NCBI GenBank assembly: GCA_023053575.1
Contig: JAKZAP010000001.1
Span: forward strand, 18,618,533 to 18,682,532
Reading direction: 5' to 3'
From: Branchinecta lynchi
Taxonomy: Eukaryota > Arthropoda > Branchiopoda > Anostraca > Branchinectidae
Length of the DNA: 64,000 nt
The notes below the pieces were generated by a model. That model searched no databases. It was not told where the DNA came from and saw only the letters and a program-made list of their open reading frames with translations. Position 1 is the first letter of the stretch. Each line of letters opens with the position of its first letter. The translations under genes and the position numbers were made by a program. Below, one piece after another: positions 56,581 through 64,000 of the stretch.

Positions 56581-59500
56581 CTAGAAGAAAAGAGTACACC
56601 GAAAGAACGGGCTGAGTTATAGCTTTTGTTATTGCAGGCATACTTATTTTTAAACTACTCAAGCCCAAGGCTATAGCTGCGCAACTGTTTGTAACAGTAA
56701 TTCTGTAGCAGTATATGTACTACAATCACTGCAGCTCATTGGCTCACACCCAGTTAGTTGGTGTTCTCTCTACTGCATATAGGTTTACAGATCACGGAGA
56801 GATCATTCTCCAAAACAAGAGTCAGTCTCACCTAGCTTAATTGTTACGGCAGTTAGTGTTCCACCCTTTTAACAATAGTAACAATTAGTTACTATGTCCG
56901 TTCTGACCTCATGAAAGTGATTGGCTGAATTACCCCATGGAGTGATATTTTCATGAAAATAGAAAAATACGTTCCAGCCTTGACGCCAAGAAGTAAAAAT
57001 TCGTGGCGTCATGCGCAGTAACTACGGTAAGTAGGTGGACACGCTCAGAATGACCTACCCGTGCAGATCGTCTTGACGAAGTCAGGTTCACCACCTTCTC
57101 TGAAGAAACAGAATAAAGGATCGGTCTGATCGCCCAACAAGTCCTTCACGTCACCACAACAGCACGGTTTCGCAAATTTTGAGTAAGTGTTATGCCGGTG
57201 GTCACTGCTGGTTACGGCAAGCGACTCGGGAGCTTCCTCAACTTCCAGGCGGAGATACCTGAAATGGGTGACGTTAGCCAAGCTGACTCGGTGGACTGAA
57301 ATAGCAAAATCTGGTAACATTTTATAGCCCCATAAGTTTCACCTGTTTCTTAGAGGAGCAAGCCGTTCACTTGCGATTTCACTTACCAATTCCAGTATCA
57401 GTACTGCCAAGAAGTTCAAGTTTTCTAATTTTACACAAAATTACAAATATATTATACAAGCAATGTGGAGATTTTTGTTCTCCACAGTGCTTGTATCAAT
57501 GTATTTGTATTTTTGTGTAAAATTATAAAAAACTTGAACTTGAAGTCCAGTGAATTCATACTAATGCCGAGTTTCCTCTGTTCTCGCTTGTGCTTCTGGA
57601 GTCGAATTCAAGTCAAACCATTCAAGTTGCGAGGTCGACCACCGATAACGGTATTCCATCAAAAAGCTTTAAGCGATTCAGAAGAACAGCACTCTTCAGG
57701 CAGGCGATACAAGCAAGAACAAATAGTCAGATAGAACCTGTCTTTGGTACCATGCAGCGACCATGAATACTCCGACAAAACTGAGACTTAGAGGTATTTA
57801 CTGTATCCTTTTACCCGTCTACTCTACTTCCGTCTTCGCCGTTGCTCAACGCAGAGGAAGGAGGCGTACTCCGCGAACTGACTCTCTCAAGAGCGCGTTG
57901 ATAGAATCAATCAGCTTTGTCTTCTACCTTTGCTCAAGGTGGTTTCACAGCGATATAGCTAATTGTAGAGGTAACGAAACGTGATATGGCACGAAGCTAC
58001 TAGCCTCCGCTCGTTCACAGCGGAAACGGTACGGGGAAATACTCTACTGCGCATAGTCATAGTAGAGAGATAGGGAGACGGAGGTTCTATCTGGTTATTT
58101 GTTCTTGATACTAGTCACCAAAGTCATACGCCCACAGTACCACGACAACAACGGAGTGCATACTCGTGATGAGACTATTTTCTCAGACGGACACAAAGCT
58201 CATGCTCGGCGAATCTTCGATTTCGGTCTGTCGAAAGTTGCTCCTTCTTTCGAATCCAGTATTGTGCAGGACTCTGGACTGGTGTGCAGAGTCGATTGGC
58301 ACGACAAATAATATGAATGGTCCTTACTTGTTGCAATGGAGGTAATGCTCTCCGGGTCCGACCGTGAGCACACTAAGGTCCGACTCGTCGTTTTTATAAG
58401 CGGGTCCAACCTCGACGTTGTGGAATAGACGGTCGCCGTCCTAAACAGAAAGGACAACGAAAGTTAACCGAAAGGTGCTGTGATAGGGGAACCTAGTTAC
58501 CAATCACTTATTCACTTAAATAGACTTGAAGACCCGATGAAAATGCGTTACTTCACTGCTGCACTATTCCCGAATAGTCGATTTTCATTTAGTGAGCTTC
58601 CCCTGTCGGATTTGTGGTACCTCTCGATGCTTGTACCTGTGTTGTATGCTTGACGGAAACGATTTACGAAAATTTTTGGAGCGGCAAATGAAATCGATTG
58701 GGAGATAGGCGAAAGTAACGATGAAATGCTTGCCATTCGTCCATATATTTTTGAGCCACTCTGTTCACCAACCTCAGTACTGGCCATTCAAAATCCGCGT
58801 CTGTGTTGAGAACCAAATTTTCCGCGTCATAGTAGAACTTTGCATTATGGGGATGTCATTACTAGGGCATTTAGTAAAAACTACACAAAAATCAAAAACT
58901 AAAAATTCCAGTGTATTCAGTTCAGTGATAAATAAGTTGGTCTATCAATTAAACTTCGAGAAAAGTAGAGTCTCGTCGTAGAAGCGAATCAAAAAATTTC
59001 CTCCATCTACGTGCCTTGCGGTAAGGTGCACTTAGAACCCTGGCAAACTTTCCCATAGCTGGACTTCAAGATTAGCAGCTCATACGGAGTTTTTTTTGTG
59101 TCGCATTGCAGAAACACTAGCAACGGACAGTAGACGATTCAAGTAAGCTGTTAAAACAGAGGTATCAAGGTTAACTCTTACCTGTTTTAGAAACGTCAGG
59201 TTAACCGAAAATCCATCCCCTGAGCCAACCCCCTTGTCTCGCAGTATCTGCTGGGCACGTTCCATGTTGGGAGCGGAGAGCAAAGCTCGGGTCAGAAACT
59301 GACGGGCTGCAAGAAGGAACTCGACACTTCGGGAATGCGTCACTCCCATGACTACGGTAGCATCATAGTATGTCGCACGTAATAATAAAAGCCTTACCAT
59401 CAGAAATTATCCTCCTATGGAGTGAAAGATCCGATTGAGGCTGCTTTAGAGCGTCGTGCTCGATTTCTGAAATCCCTCGACCCTCTAAATAGCCTCTATC

Positions 59501-62500
59501 CAGCAATTAAGCAGAAGTTAAGTAGTTATTAATATTTTTTTTGTCTCTCTTGTTTGCATTATGTAGTGCCAATTTAAAATTGTATTTTGTGTTGTTCATT
59601 TCTCCTTTTCATTTTTCATTTTTGTTTATTTTTCTTTTCTTATACTCCATCAGTTACATTTTTATGTAAAGATGGGTAATAACATATTCATTCATTCATT
59701 CAATAATAGCCTACTCCCAATGGTAGTATTGGTAGTTATTTCGCTTTCATAATTACGTTAACTGTCTCTGCCTTGTCCAATACTCTTGACGACTAACTCT
59801 CCTTGCCGATGCAAAATCGCCGGATACCTAGCGTAAGAGCCAGAAGCGGCATCACCTCGGGAATCGCAGCTGCTCCCGAAGATCGTCGTGCTTGTTCAAC
59901 ATAGGATTTGAGTTGTTGAGTTTGAGTCGTTAGTGACACGTTTTCTCGTTCTTCCTGAGGATCGGTGGCGTGTTTTGGACTTAGTCATATTGAGTATTGC
60001 GACCACGGATAATAGCCGTGAATAACAGCTTACGCATTGCCTAACTTTGGCGCTGGAGTGAGCCAATTATGAACGAGCAAAAACAAAGCAAAAGGCATGT
60101 ATTCTTTTTTAAGTCAGAGGAGGAAACAGGAGGATTCTGGAGAAATGCTGCGGACTCAAATTCCAGCCAGGACTTTCGGTTCTGTCGTCAATTCCGCACG
60201 GAAAAATCATATGTTTTTGATTTTATCATGAAAGTAAATCCAAAAACTAAACTACAACTAAATCTTATCAGGGTCTTTGCGCGCGTGTGAACCACGTAAT
60301 TCGTAATTTTAAATTTTGTCCTGTGTCGGTGGGAATTATTTTATTTAAGACGTATGCACGCAACTGTACTGTCTCCTACTATCTTTGAGACGACGATGCG
60401 TAACTAAAAGTTTGTTTTAACAATGCATTCCGTCATCTCCTTTCATACAATCGACTTTACTCTGCTAGTCAAAGCGATAGTTGGTTTTGTTGCAAGGTTA
60501 GAAGTTTCCGAAAATCCACTTATAAAGGCCATTCGAGAGAATGCAGAATGCCGTTCTGGCCATTTCTACCGCCTTTTCCGTCGACTGTGTTATTGCCCCG
60601 AGCGACCGAATAGACGAAATGATTGTATATATTTAGTAAAGAATAATCCTGTGTTAGTGAAATTTTAATATGTGATGTGTAATATCACGAATTAAATAAA
60701 CTGATTGATCAATCAATCGATCAAGTTTACTCCAAATAGCTAAAAGCTAGAAGTGGAATACAAATTTACAAAATATACACAGTCACGAAACAAATTAACT
60801 AATACACTTACAAGATTTTACCAGAAATAGATGATGGATGAAACTACGTAAAAATTTGGTAGAAGAATAAGCAGGATATGGAAAAGATTGATTGCCAGTA
60901 TTCCTCTCGGACCGACGCACGGAAGACGGGAGGGGAGGGGGGAATAATTGATTGATTGATAAAGGAAATCCGCCGGGAAATCCTGATCATGAATCCGCAG
61001 CGAAACTAATCTCGTATTTCGTATTTCGAAACTAATTTCGTTTTTTCTTAGATTTTTTTTTCTTTTAAGATTCTGGTATTAAAGGTTAATTGAGAGAGTG
61101 TTCTTGTCCTATTTTTTTGTTTAATGAAATTTGATATAGGTTGAGAATCAGAGGATTGCAGTCGTCCATCATCAGGCTTTTTGAGCCTTCCCCGGGCGGT
61201 TGCGTGTTTTTATAGTTTATTTTGTATTTAGTAGCAAATAAAGCAAGTCAAAGTCCATTAACCTTCAAAGGTGACCTATCTCATCCGCGTCGAAGGCTTA
61301 CTGGTTAGTTTATGGCAATTTGTGCTTCTTGCCCAAGTTGCGAAGTGTCGCGTCACGATACACTGTTAGGGTTATCCGAGTTAAAGCATTGAAAAAGGGT
61401 ACATACGTGTTTTTCCTGGAAGTAGCTTATTCGGAGTTAGGACATTGATAGAAAACACCAATCCATGGTGGTTGTAGCCCATACAGAAACCTGGCAGATT
61501 GCCAGCGTAGCACAAAGCGGAGAATTTTTCCTCTTGAACTTTCCATTTTCCCTGGGGACTTTCTTCCTTGATGTGTGCACATACGATATAGCAGTGGTTG
61601 AGGGTCTCTGGGAGAGCATCTTCGGTATGGCCAAGTATGACCTGGAACGATACCGGTGAAAAACATTGAAACGTGTAGCTAAGAAAACGTTGCTGGCGAA
61701 CTGATATTAAGCTGGTGCATAAATCAATCAGGTAACATGCCGATCGCGAGCATAGGGTCATTGCGAAACACGTAGTTTTTTGTGACTCAATTGTTTTTTG
61801 TGTCCACGATTAATAAGCTAGAATGACTTTCTCGCCGCTTTAATCAGAACGACGTGACATCGTTCTTGATTTTATTAGTGTTGGTACGGGTGAGCCAGTA
61901 CAAGACGCTCAGCGGACAAACCACAGCAACTCCCAACGATGTTATCCGTACGAAAATTTCCCGCCTGAAATCGACCCAGACAAATTGAAACAGGTTTCGA
62001 CCCGATTTTGGGTTAGTTTCTTCCTCAGATCGACCGGTACGAAAAAACTATAACCGGTCGATTCGAGGAAAAAATCGGATCGAAATCATGGATCATTTTG
62101 TCTGGGTCGATTTCAGTCTGGAAATTTCCGTACAGATAACTAATTCTGCTCCGTGGTTCCAATAGTCGAACACTTGTCTTTGCTTGCCGCCGGTACTTGT
62201 TCTAAGTGAAGAGTGTTCTAGAAGCTGATTACAATCCATAATGTTCCACCAATTGACCGCGCACAACATTCTTATTCGGCATGAAGCATATGTAAATTTA
62301 AAGGACACCTCGTGCGTATTCTGCCTTTTATCATTAGCTACTCTTTGAAATTATAAGCCCCTCGCCATTGATCCTTCTGAACCTACGAACTTTTAGCGCT
62401 TTTTCGGAAAAGCCGAGTTTGCCTAAGCTTCAAGATCCGCCTATATCTCTTTTAGAAGTAAGTGTATGGGAAGTCTATTTTTTGAAGACTTTGTAGGCTA

Positions 62501-63312
62501 ACAGGTCTACTTTGTGTTTCGAAACGGAAATTGATTACATGGTTTTTTATTCTTTCTGTTGAGTGGGGGCGACGGTATAGGAAGCTTTATTTTGTTTAGC
62601 TTTCCACTTTTAACAACGGCACGTCTAGTTTTCAAGTAATTTGTGTCGAGCCTCCGCTTCGGAGAGCGGAAAGTTTGGGCAGGTTCGACAGGCGCCAACA
62701 ATAGTTGCATTTCTGCTAATACCATGGTATCTGATACCACGGTCGAAAGGCGTTTTTGTTGTTATCCTGGTATCTGTCAGTTACCGTAGTGTCTGATTTT
62801 CAGATACCACGGTCCGACCGTTGTAACTGACCGTGGCATCTGAAAAATTGTCATCTTCACCAGCAATAGAGCCTGGAATTTTCTCAAATTGACGCGAAAG
62901 AAGTTTGGCAATTAGTGATGTGAGTGTAGATCAGTTTTTCATTTCACAATTTCGGCAATTGTCGTTTTCGCAAAGCAACCGTGGTATCTGATGTCACGAT
63001 ACTGCAAAAATGACTAATTGCAGATGCTATTTGCAAAAACGCAACTAACAAAATCGCTAATTTCACGGGGCAAGGCTTGATAATTCCGAAAAGAATATTT
63101 TCAAACAATCTTTTCGTGAAAAGTTCATTTCTAGTAAGAGCTGTGCTTTAAGCCCAAACGCCTCTTGAGAACGAAATCGTACTGTCCATCGCTTGTCCTA
63201 TCGTCCTGCTTACCTGATCGTCACTGCTCAAGCATACGGTACTGCATCCCTGTGATCCTGCTGGCCCTCTCCTCTCTGGAATCATGAGCTGATCCAAGTT
63301 CAAAAGGAGGAG
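56486..63312 (-). CDS. tan: Tan-like C45 beta-alanyl-amine hydrolase, C-terminal 288 residues (5' partial)
   Basis: In insects Tan hydrolyses N-beta-alanyl-dopamine and carcinine, releasing dopamine (cuticle pigment) or histamine (photoreceptor transmitter). It belongs to the penicillin acyltransferase-like peptidase C45 family and is made as a proenzyme cleaved before a cysteine. Exons in transcript order are 63312-63214, 61641-61407, 59306-59182, 58440-58328, 57258-57059 and 56580-56486. All are GT/AG, phases are consistent, and the total is 289 codons including TAA. The first exon has LLLLNLDQLM and GCSTV, whose Cys (fragment residue 23) aligns with the processing/catalytic cysteine. LGHTEDALPETLNH, SALCYAGNLPGF, NHHGLVFSIN and GKTPRQFLTRALLSA follow, and the end is SLYVNNPKNSSPL. 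Drosophila Tan is 387 aa, so about 100 N-terminal residues lie beyond the window. Arthropods often have several tan-like paralogues, so orthology is not certain. Confidence 0.93.
56853..57046. mobile_element. Miniature element, family GAGCGTGTTCCACC (copy 3, short)
   Basis: TTAGTGTTCCACCCTTTTAA at the left and GTAGGTGGACACGCTC at the right are inverted. The inner TACGTTCCAGCCTTGACG matches the other copies. It lies just 12 bp downstream, in transcript sense, of a tan-like exon donor. Confidence 0.8.
57059..57258 (-). CDS. tan: Tan-like exon: SSDHRHNTYSKF to FVKTI
   Basis: The acceptor is ACCCATTTCAG and the donor GTAGGT. It encodes YLRLEVEEAPESLAVTSSDH, DVKDLLGDQTDPLFCFFREG and PDFVKTICT, matching the C-terminal part of Tan proteins. 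A run of three cysteines (PCCCGD) is unusual. A TAA-type element ends 12 bp beyond the donor side. Confidence 0.92.
57413..57540. repeat. Near-perfect hairpin with about 60-bp arms
   Basis: The left arm 57413-57471 and right arm 57479-57540 pair with few mismatches around a 7-base loop. The ends are AGTTCAAGTTTTCTAATTTT and its complement, and the stem near the loop is GTGGAGA/TCTCCAC. It lies in a tan-like intron. It may be a small foldback transposon or a precursor-like hairpin. Confidence 0.8.
57541..58327. other. Tan-like intron, nothing recognised
   Basis: Two plus-strand frames (57465-57734, 57763-57984) have no known similarity. Confidence 0.35.
58328..58440 (-). CDS. tan: Tan-like exon: NVEVGP / GEHYLHCN
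   Basis: The acceptor is CTTTCTGTTTAG and the donor GTAAGG, phase 0 in and 2 out. It encodes DGDRLFHNVEVGPAYKNDES, then LSVLTVGPGEHYLHCN, which lines up with the Tan region around NVEMAP and GEHNYHVN. Confidence 0.9.
58475..58665 (-). mobile_element. TTAA-family AGTTTAACTGAA fragment
   Basis: CCTAGTTACCAATCACTTAT, TGAAAATGCGTTACTTC and CCCTGTCGGATTTGTGGTAC match the interior of 5232-5580. Neither terminus remains. Confidence 0.65.
58666..59181. other. Tan-like intron, nothing recognised
   Basis: No readable repeats or coding frame. Confidence 0.35.
59182..59306 (-). CDS. tan: Tan-like exon: RQFLTRALL
   Basis: The acceptor is TCCTTCTTGCAG and the donor GTAAGA. It encodes PRQFLTRALLSAPNMERAQQ, then ILRDKGVGSGDGFSVNLTFL. 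The reading frame upstream of the acceptor is open but intronic. Confidence 0.93.
59560..59705 (+). repeat. Retroelement 3' end with (ATTC)n tail
   Basis: TTATACTCCATCAGTTACAT, GATGGGTAATAACAT and (ATTC)n at 59687-59702, similar in layout to the other short-tailed 3' ends. Confidence 0.5.
59775..59990 (-). pseudogene. Gene-like fragment homologous to the insert in 7491-8100
   Basis: On the minus strand it begins ATGACTAAGTCCAAAACACG and ends GCATCGGCAAGGAGAGTTAG plus CGTCAAGAGTATTG. It is collinear with 7850-8045 (about three quarters identical by eye). The frame starts MTKSKTRHRSSGRTRKRVTN but meets a stop after about 28 codons, and the product is unknown. It lies in a tan-like intron on the same strand. 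Confidence 0.6.
60420..60705 (+). repeat. Retroelement 3' end with TTGA tail (plus strand)
   Basis: An 81-codon frame ending 60668 is followed by ATTAAATAAACTGATTGATC. The frame is not recognisable, but the AATAAA plus TTGA-type tail matches the LINE ends at 18051 and 52126. Confidence 0.55.
60706..60962 (-). repeat. LINE 3' end inserted tail to tail (minus strand)
   Basis: The minus strand reads CGTCTTCCGTGCGTCGG, CATCTATTTCTGGTAAAATC, TTAGTTAATTTGTTTCG and a TTGATCGATTGATTG tail, matching the UTR of 24250-24750. The other side (60945-60962) is also (TTGA)n. Confidence 0.75.
60963..61406. other. Tan-like intron, nothing recognised
   Basis: AT-rich sequence, no readable feature. Confidence 0.35.
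61407..61641 (-). CDS. tan: Tan-like exon: LGHTEDAL / NHHGLVFSIN core
   Basis: The acceptor is ATCGTTCCAG and the donor GTATGT. The 78 codons carry LGHTEDALPETLNH, CAHIKEESPQGKWKVQEE, CYAGNLPGF and YNHHGLVFSINVLTPNK, the best-conserved stretch of the family. Confidence 0.95.
61642..62301. other. Tan-like intron with a short imperfect inverted repeat
   Basis: Around 61950-62130 ACGAAAATTTCCCGCCTGAA, AATCGACCCAGACAAATTGA and their inverted counterparts form a hairpin of about 180 bp. Other sequence is unremarkable. Confidence 0.5.
62302..63147 (+). mobile_element. TTAA-type element, family AGGACCCCTC (copy 2, interrupted)
   Basis: It starts AGGACACCTCGTGCGTATTC after TTAA (62298-62301) and ends before TTAA (63148-63151). 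It is collinear with 4575-5024 apart from the TA-type insertion at 62704-63045. Confidence 0.8.
62704..63045 (+). mobile_element. TA-type miniature element, family GTTGCGTTTTTGCAG (copy 5)
   Basis: The termini GTTGCATTTCTGC and GCAAAAACGCAAC are flanked by TA at 62702-62703 and 63046-63047. GGTATCTGATACCACGG palindromes follow the left end. It is nested within 62302-63147. Confidence 0.88.
63214..63312 (-). CDS. tan: Tan-like exon with the catalytic Gly-Cys
   Basis: The acceptor is TTTTTTCTCCAG and the donor GTAAGC, phase 0 on both sides, 33 codons. GCSTV after a LLLLNLDQL helix places the autoprocessing cysteine here. Confidence 0.85.
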
Positions 63313-63339
63313 CTGGAGAAAAAAAAGAATATTAACGAA

Positions 63340-64000
63340 AGTAGAGGTTGAAAAGGGGAGATGGACAAGTCCTTCTCATTTCTCAGTTTTTGTATTCCCA
63401 CTTCATGACAACGTCATTTCACCAAAAACATTATAGTAAAGGATACCTTTTATCTTGGATAGCATATGCAGATGATTTACTCCTTCTGAGTAGATCGGTA
63501 AAATCCTTCCAAGGTAAAGTAAATTTTCTTGTTAAAGTTTTTTCTGAACACGGCCTTTTTTTTCGACCAGAAAAATGTCAGTTACTAGTTTTGGGCCTAG
63601 GCCGGATGATATAATAAATAATTTGGTTTCAATTTCTATTAATAATTCAATTTTAAAACAGTTAGATTTATTTCACTTACCCTGGGGTGCCGTATGGTCC
63701 CACACTTTCATTGTGCCGTGCTTCAGTTTCAAAAGCATTTTAGTGTAGGATTGCAGCAAGCTTTGGGGCAGTAATATCACTTCGCGATTATCTGTCGAAA
63801 ATTTGTTAATACTGTTACTCTTCCTCAGGCCCTTCTTATCTCTCCTTTACTTCCTTTTTTCACATCGAATAATTTCTCTCACATCAAAACTAGCTTCTTC
63901 AACTTTGCTAAATATCTTTGTCGGATATCAAAATCGAATTCTTTTATGATGGAGACTTATCGATTAAAAAACCCAATAGATATCATTCAAAAAAACATGC
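63340..64000 (+). pseudogene. LINE reverse transcriptase fragment with YADD, running off the window
   Basis: The frame 63450-63614 reads WIAYADDLLLLSRSVKSFQG, then EHGLFFRPEKCQLLVLG, which is RT motif C (YADD) and the following motif D region. After the stop, further weak matches continue in other frames (for example ISINNSILKQL), indicating a degenerate copy. Its YADD and GLFFRPEKCQ context differ from the FADD LINE at 50330, so it is a different clade. Confidence 0.8.

Noticed and set aside
57763..57984. 73-codon ORF with a basic segment (QRRGRRRTPR)
   Set aside because: It lies in a tan-like intron on the opposite strand, with no similarity and no supporting signals.

Overview
This is a window of animal nuclear DNA, not prokaryotic. 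It holds widely spaced short exons with canonical GT/AG introns of 1-5 kb, abundant transposable-element debris and no operons. Three host genes are recognised by their conserved protein sequence, and all splice phases close across every junction I traced. The tan-type C45 hydrolase is a cuticle-pigment and neurotransmitter enzyme best known from insects and crustaceans. Together with the intron-rich, repeat-laden landscape it suggests an arthropod, perhaps a crustacean. That assignment is an inference.

Layout. From 4175 to 28831 (+) lie the last ten coding exons of an UNC-45 myosin chaperone, covering the end of the central domain and the whole UCS domain. Its TPR-coding 5' exons are off the left edge. 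A roughly 3 kb intergenic stretch follows. The convergent gene at 44793-31897 (-) is a complete five-exon SR splicing factor of the SRSF7/9G8 (x16) type: RRM, CCHC zinc knuckle, Gly linker and RS domain, 206 aa. From about 44.9 to 54.3 kb there is no host gene, only repeats, including a duplicated DNA transposon and a LINE with a readable reverse transcriptase. At 54381-55142 (+) there is a 253-codon ORF for a probably secreted, N-glycosylated protein that I do not recognise. From 63312 to 56486 (-) lie six exons of a tan-like (peptidase C45) beta-alanyl-amine hydrolase, whose N-terminal exons are beyond the right edge.

The rest is mostly transposon sediment, and it is unusually legible. I could read terminal inverted repeats together with target-site duplications for families with TA, TAA, CTA, TTAA and 8-bp duplications. 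Several are nested, and two insertions can be compared with a paralogous empty or pre-insertion copy elsewhere in the window. Non-LTR retrotransposon 3' ends recur, many ending in short microsatellite tails (TTGA, TTAC, TTA, AATTT, TTCA types). Large composite elements made of roughly 135-180 bp tandem units, bounded by a GGGATCCC palindrome and GTCCGTCC tracts, occur at least seven times.

The host genes are unrelated housekeeping or tissue genes and do not form a pathway. I see no CRISPR array, tRNA, rRNA or novel multi-gene system. The best leads for new biology are a gene-like fragment apparently captured inside a TA-type miniature element, the 2.8-kb hAT-like element, the composite tandem-repeat elements and the orphan glycoprotein ORF.
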